From: Dehalococcoidia bacterium | GTDB lineage: Bacteria > Chloroflexota > Dehalococcoidia > UBA2979 | Length of the DNA stretch: 8,140 nt | Assembly (NCBI GenBank): GCA_004297315.1 | Contig: SCTU01000110.1 | Coordinates: 1 to 8,140, forward strand | Direction: 5' to 3' | Part shown: in pieces, positions 1-6,280 of the stretch | Numbering within the stretch: position 1 is the stretch's first letter | Layout of the letters: each line of letters opens with the position of its first letter | Translations under genes and position numbers: made by a program | The notes under the pieces: generated by a model | What the model saw: only the letters and a program-made list of their open reading frames with translations | Databases searched by the model: none | Told to the model about the DNA's origin: nothing

Positions 1-2
1 GG

Positions 3-479
3 TGGCGGACGGAGCGGACAAGCGCGGCAGGCTTCGGCGGCGTCCTCGTGGTGCCGACCGCGCTCATGCTGGTGTTCCGGCGGAAGTACCCCCACTGGTG
101 GTTCGAGTGGAACCGCGAGTTCTCACGCTTCGGCGCGCGCGTCAGTGCGTACGCGCTGCTCCTCCGCGACGAATACCCCTCGACGGACGAGGAGCAATCA
201 GTCCACCTGGCGATCGACGAGCCCGATGCGGTGCAGCTCAACCGCTGGCTGCCGCTGGTGAAGTGGTTCCTAGCGATTCCACACTATGTGGTGGTCATCC
301 TGCTGCTGATCGGAGTGGTATTCACCACCTTCGTCGCCTGGCTGGCGATCATCATTACGGGCCGTTACCCGCGCAGCCTTTTCGACTACGCGCTGGGCGT
401 CGAACGCTGGTGCTACCGGGTCTCCGGCTACGCCTTCCTGCTTGTGACCGACCGATACCCGCCGTTCTCGCTGAAGTAG
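3..479 (+). CDS. DUF4389 domain membrane protein, C-terminal part (5' end outside the window)
   Basis: The frame is open from the left edge, so only the last 158 residues are visible. A GTG at 48 is an internal codon, not the start. The visible part begins at the end of a membrane helix (GGVLVVPTALMLVF), followed by a first DUF4389-like half with the pattern FSRFGARVSAYALLLRDEYP. A second half then has a long hydrophobic segment (WFLAIPHYVVVILLLIGVVF), the signature ITGRYPRSLFDYALGV, and an ending VSGYAFLLVTDRYPPFSL. The GRYPR...LFDY and DRYPPFSL signatures are what identify DUF4389. The family is known as integral membrane proteins of unknown function, often with the domain in tandem. The protein is probably a multi-pass inner membrane protein; no reaction can be assigned. 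It is separated from purL by 106 nt with no clear terminator, so co-transcription with purL is possible but unproven. Confidence 0.85.
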   Translation, partial: WRTERTSAAGFGGVLVVPTALMLVFRRKYPHWWFEWNREFSRFGARVSAYALLLRDEYPSTDEEQSVHLAIDEPDAVQLNRWLPLVKWFLAIPHYVVVILLLIGVVFTTFVAWLAIIITGRYPRSLFDYALGVERWCYRVSGYAFLLVTDRYPPFSLK

Positions 480-585
480 CAGAGCGGCATCGGATTTCGA
501 AGCGCCGACGGGCCTCGCGGCTCCCCCCTCACCGCCCTCGCTGGTACCCTCGGCGTATCTCCCGTTCGTGGCATCGAGGTAGCGC

Positions 586-2799
586 ATGCCGGCCGACGAC
601 CGCGCCCTGCAGCAGGTGGCGATGAGCCGCGAGGAGTACCGTCGGCTCGTCGAGATGCTCGACCGCGAGCCGACCGAGGTCGAACTCGGGATGACCGGCG
701 CGCTGTGGTCGGAGCACTGCGGCTACAAGCACTCGCGCCCGCTCTTCCACTATTTCCCGACGACGGGCCCGTTCGTCCTCACCAAGGTGGGCGAGGAGAA
801 CGCCGGCGCGATCGACCTCGGCGACGGCTGGGTCTGCGTCTTCAAGATGGAGTCGCACAACCACCCGAGCGCGCTCGAACCGTACGAGGGCGCGGCGACC
901 GGCGTGGGCGGCATCCTGCGCGACATCTTCGCGATGGGGATGCGGCCGGTGGCGCTGCTCGACTCGCTGCGCTTCGGGCCGCTCTCCGACCGCAACAACC
1001 GGCGGCTGTTCCGAGGCGTGGTCGCGGGTATCGGCGGGTACGGCAACTGCGTCGGCGTCCCCACGGTGGGCGGCGAGGTGCAGATGGACGCCTCCTACAG
1101 CGGGAACCCGCTCGTGAACGCGATGGCGGTCGGCATCGGCCGCCGCGAACACCTGCTGTCGGCGGCGGCGCGAGGCGTCGGCAATCCGCTCGTCCTCGTC
1201 GGCGCTGACACGGGGCGCGACGGTATCCACGGCGCGACCTTCGCCTCCGTCGAACTCTCGGAGGGCTCCGACGAGCACCGGCCCGCCGTGCAGGTCGGCA
1301 ACCCGTTCATGGAGAAGCTCTTGATGGAGGCCTGTTGCGAACTCGCTGAGCAGCACGGGGACTGGATCGAGGGGCTGCAGGACCTCGGTGCCGCCGGGCT
1401 GACCTCGTCGGCGGTGGAGGCGGCGAACCGCGCGAGTACCGGGATCGAGATCGACATCTCGCTCGTGCCGCGCCGCGCGCAGGGGATGAACGCCTACGAG
1501 GTGATGCTCTCCGAGTCGCAGGAGCGGATGCTCGTCATCCCCAAGGTCGAGCACCTCGACGACGTTCTCGGACACTTCCGCCACTGGGAGCTGCACGCCG
1601 ACGTCGTGGGGCACGTCACCGACGACCGGATGGCCACGATCCGCGATGGCGACACGGTGGTGGCGCGGATGCCGGTGGGGATCTTCGGCGACCCGCCGCA
1701 GTACCCGCCCGCGGGGCAGCGGCCCGCGAGCCTCGACCGGTTGCAGGCGATTGACCCGGGCGCGCAGCCCGACGTCGCCGACCCGTCGTCGACGCTGCTG
1801 CGGCTGCTCGGCTCCGAGAACATCGCGAGCCGGCGCTGGATCTACCGCCAGTACGACCACATGGTACAGAACAACACGATCGTCCGGCCGGGCGGCGACG
1901 CGGCGGTGATCCGTGTGCGCGGCACGTCGAAAGGCGTCGCGGTCGCGACGGACTGCAACGGGCGCTTCCTAGCGCTTGACCCGCGCACGGGCGCCGCGAT
2001 GGCGGTCGCCGAGGCTGCGCGCAATGTCGTGGCGACGGGCGCAACGCCTGCGGCGCTGACGGACTGCCTCAACTTCGGCAACCCCGAGAAGCCGGACGTC
2101 GCCTACCAACTGGAGGAGGCGATCGTTGGGCTCTCGGAGGCGGCGCGCGTCCTGAACACGCCGGTGATCTCCGGCAACGCCTCGCTCTACAACGAGACGC
2201 CGGGGGGCGCGATCATGCCGACACCCGGCATCGGCATGGTCGGCGTGATGGACGACGTCGCGCGCTGCCTCACGGTCGCCCCGCAAGAGGGCGATCTGCT
2301 GCTCCTCCTCGGCGGGCCGCTCGCGCAGCCGGCGTCGACGCTCGCGGGCTCCGAGTACCAGCACGTCATCCACGAGACCCTCGGCGGCCGGCCTTCGATC
2401 GACCTCGACCTTGAAGGGCGCGTCCAGCGGCTGGTGCTCGACGGCCACGCGCGCGGGCTGCTCACCGCGGCGCACGACCTCGCGGACGGCGGCCTCGCCG
2501 TCGCGGTCGCGGAGATGTGCATCGCAGCGGGCCACGGCATCGCCGCCGCCGGGATCGACATCGGCGAGCGCCGCGACGCAGCCCTCTTTGGCGAGGCCCC
2601 CTCGCGCTTCCTCGTCGCCGTCCGCGATGCGGCGGCCGCCGCATCGCTGGTCGAGCTGGCGACGATCGCGGACGTGCCCGTCGTGGACCTCGGGCAGATC
2701 GGTGGCGAGACGATTGCGCTCGGCCCGGTCACTGTCGCCCTCGACGCTGCGCGCGGCGAATGGGAGACCGGCCTCGAACGCGCGCTGGCGGAGCGGTAG
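586..2799 (+). CDS. purL: Phosphoribosylformylglycinamidine synthase subunit PurL (FGAM synthase II)
   Basis: PurL catalyses the ATP-dependent conversion of FGAR to FGAM in de novo purine synthesis, using ammonia delivered by PurQ in a PurS/PurL/PurQ complex in the cytoplasm. At 737 residues this is the small bacterial type, without fused PurS or glutaminase domains. The N-terminal half carries SEHCGYKHS (residues 42-50; H44 matches the catalytic histidine of small PurL), MESHNHPS (88-95), a glycine-rich EGAATGVGGILRD (about 101-113) and GVPTVGGEVQMD. The C-terminal half repeats the AIRS-like fold, with ATDCNGR (454-460), CLNFGNPEKP (494-503), a conserved SGNASLYNE and HDLADGGLA (630-638). 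The ATG is supported by GAGGT at 576-580, five bases upstream. No purS or purQ is adjacent in the window, so its partners must be encoded elsewhere. The next gene starts 2 nt after the stop, suggesting an operon. Confidence 0.97.
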   Translation: MPADDRALQQVAMSREEYRRLVEMLDREPTEVELGMTGALWSEHCGYKHSRPLFHYFPTTGPFVLTKVGEENAGAIDLGDGWVCVFKMESHNHPSALEPYEGAATGVGGILRDIFAMGMRPVALLDSLRFGPLSDRNNRRLFRGVVAGIGGYGNCVGVPTVGGEVQMDASYSGNPLVNAMAVGIGRREHLLSAAARGVGNPLVLVGADTGRDGIHGATFASVELSEGSDEHRPAVQVGNPFMEKLLMEACCELAEQHGDWIEGLQDLGAAGLTSSAVEAANRASTGIEIDISLVPRRAQGMNAYEVMLSESQERMLVIPKVEHLDDVLGHFRHWELHADVVGHVTDDRMATIRDGDTVVARMPVGIFGDPPQYPPAGQRPASLDRLQAIDPGAQPDVADPSSTLLRLLGSENIASRRWIYRQYDHMVQNNTIVRPGGDAAVIRVRGTSKGVAVATDCNGRFLALDPRTGAAMAVAEAARNVVATGATPAALTDCLNFGNPEKPDVAYQLEEAIVGLSEAARVLNTPVISGNASLYNETPGGAIMPTPGIGMVGVMDDVARCLTVAPQEGDLLLLLGGPLAQPASTLAGSEYQHVIHETLGGRPSIDLDLEGRVQRLVLDGHARGLLTAAHDLADGGLAVAVAEMCIAAGHGIAAAGIDIGERRDAALFGEAPSRFLVAVRDAAAAASLVELATIADVPVVDLGQIGGETIALGPVTVALDAARGEWETGLERALAER

Positions 2800-2801
2800 C
2801 G

Positions 2802-3227
2802 ATGGAGCAGCGGCTGACCGTAGTCACGCTCGGCGTCGCCGACCTCGAACGTTCCGCGCGCTTCTACGAGCAGGCGCTTGGCTGGAAGCGCTCGGCGCAG
2901 AGCCAGGACGGCGTGGTCTTCTTCTCGCTCGGCGGCTGGGTCCTCAGCCTCTTCGGCCGCGACGACCTCGCGGCGGACGCCGGCGTCAGCGTTGAGGGCT
3001 CCGGCTTCTCCGGGATCGCCCTCGCGCACAACGTCCGCAGCCAGGGGGAGGTCGACGCGGTGCTCGCGCAGGCCGCGCAGCACGGTGGGCGGCTGGTCAA
3101 GGCGGGCGAGAAGGCATCCTGGGGTGGCTACAGCGGCTACTTTGCCGACCCGGACGGCCACCTCTTCGAGGTGGCGCACAACCCGTTCTGGCCGCTCGAC
3201 GAGCGGGGTCAGGTGGAGCTCGGATGA
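2802..3227 (+). CDS. VOC superfamily (glyoxalase/bleomycin-resistance fold) protein
   Basis: This is a 141-residue single-domain protein with two beta-alpha-beta-beta-beta halves typical of the vicinal oxygen chelate superfamily. The first half opens with TLGVADLERSARFYEQALGW (residues 9-28), the standard VOC start. The second ends with GYFADPDGHLFEVAHNP (112-128), where the DPDGHLFEV signature supplies the usual metal-ligand glutamate (E123). Family members include glyoxalase I, dioxygenases and antibiotic-binding proteins, and sequence alone does not say which activity applies here. The tail NPFWPLDERGQVEL is seen in many uncharacterised glyoxalase-like proteins. The ATG lies 2 nt after the purL stop, so its ribosome site is inside the purL end (GGAGCGGTAG, weak) and translational coupling is likely. 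Its own stop overlaps the next start (ATGA). A metabolic link to purine synthesis cannot be inferred from position alone. Confidence 0.9.
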   Translation: MEQRLTVVTLGVADLERSARFYEQALGWKRSAQSQDGVVFFSLGGWVLSLFGRDDLAADAGVSVEGSGFSGIALAHNVRSQGEVDAVLAQAAQHGGRLVKAGEKASWGGYSGYFADPDGHLFEVAHNPFWPLDERGQVELG

Positions 3228-3607
3228 GCCAAGACGAGGAGCGAATCGCGCTGCTGCGGCGGCTCTACGACGCGTTCAACCGCCGCGACATCGACGCCGT
3301 GCTGCCGATGCTCACGCCGGACGTCGACTGGCCGAACATGATGGAGCGCACGCGCGCCATCGGCCATGACGAGGTGCGCGAGTACTGGGAGTACCAGTTC
3401 ACGCAGGTCAGCCCGACCGTCGAGCCCGTCGCGTTCGAGATCGACGAGGACCGCGTGCTCGTCGCCGTCCACCAGGTGATCCGCGCGCTGGACGGCAGCA
3501 TCCGCAGCAACACGCACATCGCGCACGCCTACGCCTTCGAGGGCCCGCTGATCGCCTCGATGCACGTCTACCTGAACATGGACGAAGCCTGGGCCGGCGA
3601 GGACTAG
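3224..3607 (+). CDS. SnoaL-like / NTF2-fold protein
   Basis: This 127-residue protein fits the SnoaL-like cone-shaped alpha+beta barrel family. Its N-terminal helix (EERIALLRRLYDAFNRRDID, residues 5-24) is followed by AVLPMLTPDVDWPNMM, the typical 'time-to-fold' start of these domains. The middle has GHDEVREYWEYQF (48-60), and the strands FEIDEDRVLVAVHQVIRA and IAHAYAFEGPLIASMHVYLNMDEA close the fold. Members include polyketide cyclases, limonene-epoxide hydrolase relatives and many proteins with no known substrate, so no reaction is assigned. The start overlaps the stop of the VOC gene as ATGA, and GGAG at 3216-3219 lies just upstream, so the two are almost certainly translationally coupled. 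It is the last gene of the plus-strand run and is followed by the 3637-3663 hairpin. Confidence 0.87.
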   Translation: MSQDEERIALLRRLYDAFNRRDIDAVLPMLTPDVDWPNMMERTRAIGHDEVREYWEYQFTQVSPTVEPVAFEIDEDRVLVAVHQVIRALDGSIRSNTHIAHAYAFEGPLIASMHVYLNMDEAWAGED

Positions 3608-3636
3608 CGGGCTGCTTAGTCCGACATAGACGAAAA

Positions 3637-3663
3637 GATGGGGGGTGCACTGCACCCCCCATC
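3637..3663 (-). terminator. Strong hairpin between convergent genes; intrinsic terminator for the minus-strand surface-protein gene
   Basis: GATGGGGGGTG (3637-3647) pairs perfectly with CACCCCCCATC (3653-3663), giving an 11-bp G/C-rich stem with a 5-nt loop; the complementarity continues almost through the loop. Read on the minus strand the stem is followed at once by CTTTTCGTC, which has the short T-run expected of a Rho-independent terminator 33 nt past the stop of the surface-protein gene. Read on the plus strand it is preceded by AAAA and followed by CCCGTTGG, with no T-tract. It may still slow or stabilise the end of the purL-VOC-SnoaL transcript (stop at 3607), but it is not a classical terminator in that direction. 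Confidence 0.85.
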
Positions 3664-3695
3664 CCGTTGGTCGCGGTTGGTCCGCGAGGGCGAGG

Positions 3696-5129
3696 CTAGT
3701 CGCGCCGCCCGAGCATCCGGGAGCCGCCGACCGCGGTCACGACCGCAGCGAGCAGGCCCACGAAGATCCAGGTCGACGTGGCGCCATCATCGAGGCCCGC
3801 GTTGCCTGTCTTCGCCGGAGCGGGGACGGCCTGCGCGAGGCTCGCAAGGACGAGCGTCCCGCTGCCAGACGCTGGCACCGTCAGCGTCGCGAGGGCCGGC
3901 CGGCCGTCGACGCTGAAGGCGATCGTCTGGCCCGCGATGGCGCAGGTCACAGGGATGGTCACGTTTGTCGTGCCCGTGCTCGAGAGCGTGACCGAGGCGC
4001 ACGGGATGTTGCCGACCGTGATGGTCAGCAGCCCCGTGCCCGCGGGCACTGTCACGATCAACGGGTTCGTCGCGGCCAGGCTCGCCAGGGCAAGCGTCCC
4101 GCTCGTGGTCGTGATCGTCGCCGGGACCGTCAGCGTCGAGGCGAGGGCCAAGTTGCCGACGCTGAACGTCAACGGTGCACCGGGAATGCTGCAGGCAGGC
4201 AGCAGCGTGACTGTGGTCAGGCCCGTCGACGAGACGGTGCCCGTGCCGCAGACGGTCGTGCCGCTCATGATTGTGACCGTACCGGCCGGGGCCGTCGGAA
4301 GCACGACGCGGACGACGGCCGGGTCGAGGTTAGCGACGGTCAGCGTGCCGCCACCGGCCGCCGCGATCGTCGGGATCGCCGCCAGTTGCTGGCCCGCGGC
4401 GTTGGTGAAGGTCACCGTTCCGCTGGCCGCCGCACATGTGGCGGGCACCGTGAATGTGGTCGTGGAGCCGGCGGCGAGCGTCACCGTGCCGCAGGCCTGA
4501 CCGTTCACGCGCACCGTCAGGGTGCCCGTGCCGGCCGGAAGCGTGATCGTGGTCGGCGACGTCGCCGTGATCGCGGGCAGCGTCAGCGTGCCGCCGCCGG
4601 TTGCCGGCACCGTCACGGTGCCGACCAGCCCGCCGCCGGGCGTCGTGAACGAGACCACCGCGTTGGGGGTCGCGCAGGTCGCCGGGAGCGAGATCGTCGT
4701 TGTCGTCGTGGCAGAGATGGTCGCGGTGCCGCAGACCTGACCGTTGACGACCGCGCTCACCGTCCCGCTACCGGAGGGGACCGCCGGGATCGTGATCGTG
4801 ACCGCGTTCGTGGGGTTGAGGTTTACCAGTACGAGCGTGCCGGTGCCGCTCGCGGGGACGGTCACGGTCCCCGCAAGGGTGACGGTGCCGCTGGTGAAGC
4901 CGATCACCGCACCAGGCGTCGCACAGGTCGCCGGGAGCGTGAGGGTTGTGGTCGCCGTCGCGGAGACGGTGCCGGCAGTTCCGCACGCCACGCCCGCAAC
5001 GGTGGCCTGGATCGGGCCTGGAGGTCCCGCGGGCACGACAACCGTCACGCCGGTTGTCTGTGCCGAGCCGACCGAGATTATGAGTGCGGCGCATAACGCG
5101 CCCGCCAGCAATGCCAGGGGACGTTTCAT
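3696..5129 (-). CDS. Secreted, membrane- or wall-anchored surface protein with five cysteine-paired beta-rich repeats
   Basis: I do not recognise a named family. The 477-residue protein begins with a clear signal peptide (residues 1-23, MKRP, then a hydrophobic core ending SVGSA|Q). The mature part is extremely rich in T, V, A, G and L with almost no charged residues; lysine occurs only at K2 and K440. It consists of five repeats (25-108, 109-191, 192-271, 272-355, 356-434). Each has one cysteine pair 18-19 residues apart (C49/C69, C133/C152, C213/C232, C294/C313, C377/C396), presumably disulfides outside the cell. The C-terminus has PAKTGNAGL (438-446), a hydrophobic helix (about 454-469) and the basic tail RMLGRRD, the layout of LPXTG-like anchored proteins. 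GAGGGA lies a few bases before the ATG. Predicted role: an extracellular stalk, adhesin or envelope component; this is inference from architecture. An opposite-strand open frame over 3645-5096 is arginine-rich and not credible as a gene. Confidence 0.87.
   Translation of the reverse strand: MKRPLALLAGALCAALIISVGSAQTTGVTVVVPAGPPGPIQATVAGVACGTAGTVSATATTTLTLPATCATPGAVIGFTSGTVTLAGTVTVPASGTGTLVLVNLNPTNAVTITIPAVPSGSGTVSAVVNGQVCGTATISATTTTTISLPATCATPNAVVSFTTPGGGLVGTVTVPATGGGTLTLPAITATSPTTITLPAGTGTLTVRVNGQACGTVTLAAGSTTTFTVPATCAAASGTVTFTNAAGQQLAAIPTIAAAGGGTLTVANLDPAVVRVVLPTAPAGTVTIMSGTTVCGTGTVSSTGLTTVTLLPACSIPGAPLTFSVGNLALASTLTVPATITTTSGTLALASLAATNPLIVTVPAGTGLLTITVGNIPCASVTLSSTGTTNVTIPVTCAIAGQTIAFSVDGRPALATLTVPASGSGTLVLASLAQAVPAPAKTGNAGLDDGATSTWIFVGLLAAVVTAVGGSRMLGRRD
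3828..5057 (-). repeat. Five tandem, diverged protein-coding repeats (about 80 codons each) inside the surface-protein gene
   Basis: The units lie at 4806-5057, 4557-4805, 4317-4556, 4065-4316 and 3828-4064 (N- to C-terminal). The shared pattern is a P-A-G-rich opening, a strand ending in NGQxC or similar, CGTxTxS, a T-rich strand, LPATC or a variant, a strand with F/V, a TVTVPA-type strand, then GTLxLxxL. The first two units are closest. The 16-bp string CAGGTCGCCGGGAGCG occurs at 4675-4690 and 4924-4939 (plus-strand reading), exactly 249 bp or 83 codons apart, matching the unit length. Later units keep the cysteine spacing but little DNA identity, pointing to old duplications under structural constraint. 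Confidence 0.85.
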
Positions 5130-5300
5130 TTCGTCCCTCTCAGTCCTGTAGCCAAGGTTCTTACTCCTCTTTCAGCGAACGACCGATGGTCAGTAACGGC
5201 GAGACTACGGATGGATGCTTGAGGACCTGCAACACGACCCAAATCTTTGTTCATTTTCTGTAACGGTCCCTTGCAAACTCCATCCAAAGAGAACATTCGT

Positions 5301-5329
5301 TTGACTGTGCAGTACATCCGTTCTATAGT
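5301..5329 (+). promoter_or_regulatory. Sigma70-type promoter facing rplI
   Basis: TTGACT at 5301-5306 and TATAGT at 5324-5329 are separated by exactly 17 nt, and each differs from the consensus (TTGACA, TATAAT) by one base. The site lies in the most A/T-rich part of the window, in an intergenic region, which makes a chance match less likely. Transcription would start near 5336 and run through a roughly 247-nt untranslated leader into rplI. It is the best promoter I can see in the window. I see no comparably good promoter for the divergent surface-protein gene. Confidence 0.68.
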
Positions 5330-5335
5330 TGCGCT

Positions 5336-5582
5336 GGAGTTGCCCTCGTGGGCGGTGTCACGGTCAGACGGGGTAGCCTGAGCGAGGCCGCTTCGATAGG
5401 CTGGAGTGCTGGCGGTGGGTTCTTCGATGACCGTCCACGCCTTGCGTGGCGGTTGGGGACGTAACCCGTCACCCGTCGCACAGTCTGTGCGAAGCCGTCT
5501 TGATAAGTAACCCGTTGGGTCCGTCGCGCTGCACCATGATGGCGGCAGTCCCGGCTCCGACACGCCGAGAGGGTCATCCGAC
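5336..5582 (+). promoter_or_regulatory. Long, hairpin-rich 5' leader of rplI (candidate structured RNA)
   Basis: Between the predicted start of transcription and the rplI start codon there is no convincing gene but several local helices. AGCCT 5375-5379 pairs with AGGCT 5398-5402, with an inner AGCG/CGCT. GGTGGGTT 5414-5421 can pair with AACC...CACC (5463-5473) and encloses a 10-bp hairpin, ACCG-CCACGC with GCGTGG-CGGT (5430-5453, one bulged T). TCGCACAG 5476-5483 is followed by its complement at 5485-5492. The nonamer GTAACCCGT occurs twice (5461-5469 and 5507-5515). I could not match it to a riboswitch class or to known ribosomal-protein leaders. The ribosome site GAGAGGG (5567-5573) ends the region. 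The helices are seen by eye and not folded by program. Confidence 0.45.
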
Positions 5583-6185
5583 GTGAAGGTTGTGTTCCTG
5601 GAGACTGTTGAGGGTTCGGGTTCTATGGGCGAGGTGCGAACCGTAGCCCCTGGGTACGCCCGAAATTTCCTGTTGCCGCGCGGCCTCGCCGCACCGGCGA
5701 CACCGACTGTCCTCGCCCGTGCCGAAAGGCTGCGGGAGATCGAGGAGAGCCGGCAGCGGTCCCAGGATGAGCGGGCTCAAGAGCTTGTCGGCAAGCTCGA
5801 GGGCAAACCGCTCGTCATGGCTGTACGCGTCGGTGAGCAGGGACGTCTGTACGGTTCTGTCACAAACGTTGACATCGCCCAGAAGGCTGGGGAGATTCTG
5901 GGCGAAGAACTGGACAGGCGTCGCGTACTGCTGCCCGAGGTGATTCGGAAGGTGGGGGTCTACACCGTGCCCGTCCGGCTGTCGCGTAGCGTCGTGCCGG
6001 ATGTGCAGGTGGTCGTGGTGGACGTGGACGCGCCGCAAGGCGTGGACGCGGCCGTTGCGGAACTGCTGAAGCCAGCGATGGAAGAAGCACCCGCCCCGAC
6101 GCAGGCCTTCGCCGTCTCGATGGAGCAATCCACCGAGGACGAAGCCACCGATGACGAGTCGGAGCCGGGCACTCCTTCCGCCTGA
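5583..6185 (+). CDS. rplI: 50S ribosomal protein L9 with an extended acidic C-terminus
   Basis: L9 binds 23S rRNA domain V near the base of the L1 stalk and helps maintain reading frame. The N-terminal domain is unmistakable: MKVVFLETVEGSGSMGEVRT, then VAPGYARNFLLPRGLAAPAT (residues 21-40). A connecting helix (about 42-76) leads to the C-terminal domain with GRLYGSVTNVDIA (87-99) and VRLSRSVVPDVQVVVVDV. The protein has 200 residues against roughly 150 for typical L9; the extra 50 form a low-complexity acidic tail (EQSTEDEATDDESEPG at 181-196). The start is GTG, with GAGAGGG at 5567-5573 upstream. Early codons use more T in third position than the neighbouring genes, which fits a highly expressed gene. 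rpsF, ssb and rpsR, frequent upstream partners, are absent; rplI has its own promoter and leader and is followed by dnaB after 95 nt. Confidence 0.97.
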   Translation: MKVVFLETVEGSGSMGEVRTVAPGYARNFLLPRGLAAPATPTVLARAERLREIEESRQRSQDERAQELVGKLEGKPLVMAVRVGEQGRLYGSVTNVDIAQKAGEILGEELDRRRVLLPEVIRKVGVYTVPVRLSRSVVPDVQVVVVDVDAPQGVDAAVAELLKPAMEEAPAPTQAFAVSMEQSTEDEATDDESEPGTPSA

Positions 6186-6280
6186 CGCGCCGGTCGCGTC
6201 GCGGAAGACATCGATGGGGTCGACGCAGGTCGGCCCCTCGTCATCTCCGACGCGCACACTCCCCCTGAGCCGAGGCCGGC

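Noticed and set aside
480..585. Promoter or terminator between the DUF4389 gene and purL
   Set aside because: TATCTC near 558 has no matching -35 element, and I see no stable hairpin with a T-run. Only the purL ribosome site is clear here.
529..1860. 443-codon open frame antisense to purL
   Set aside because: It is a by-product of high GC content: rich in R, V, H and D with no recognisable motif, and it lies over clearly conserved purL sequence.
2187..3179. Long minus-strand frame across the purL end and the VOC gene
   Set aside because: It overlaps two well-supported plus-strand genes, and its composition is low complexity.
3645..5096. Long open frame on the plus strand opposite the surface-protein gene
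   Set aside because: Its translation is monotonous R/G/D/A-rich with no fold-like pattern, whereas the minus strand has a signal peptide, regular repeats, spaced cysteines and a C-terminal anchor.
5360..5530. Candidate cyclic-di-GMP or cobalamin riboswitch, or tRNA/SRP-like RNA
   Set aside because: I looked for the conserved boxes of these RNAs and did not find them. The region is left as an unclassified structured leader.
5126..5563. 145-codon minus-strand frame filling the gap between the surface-protein gene and rplI
   Set aside because: It crosses the rplI promoter and hairpin-rich leader, has a mixed unstructured composition and no recognisable domain. Only its last 42 codons are kept, as a weak leader-peptide idea.
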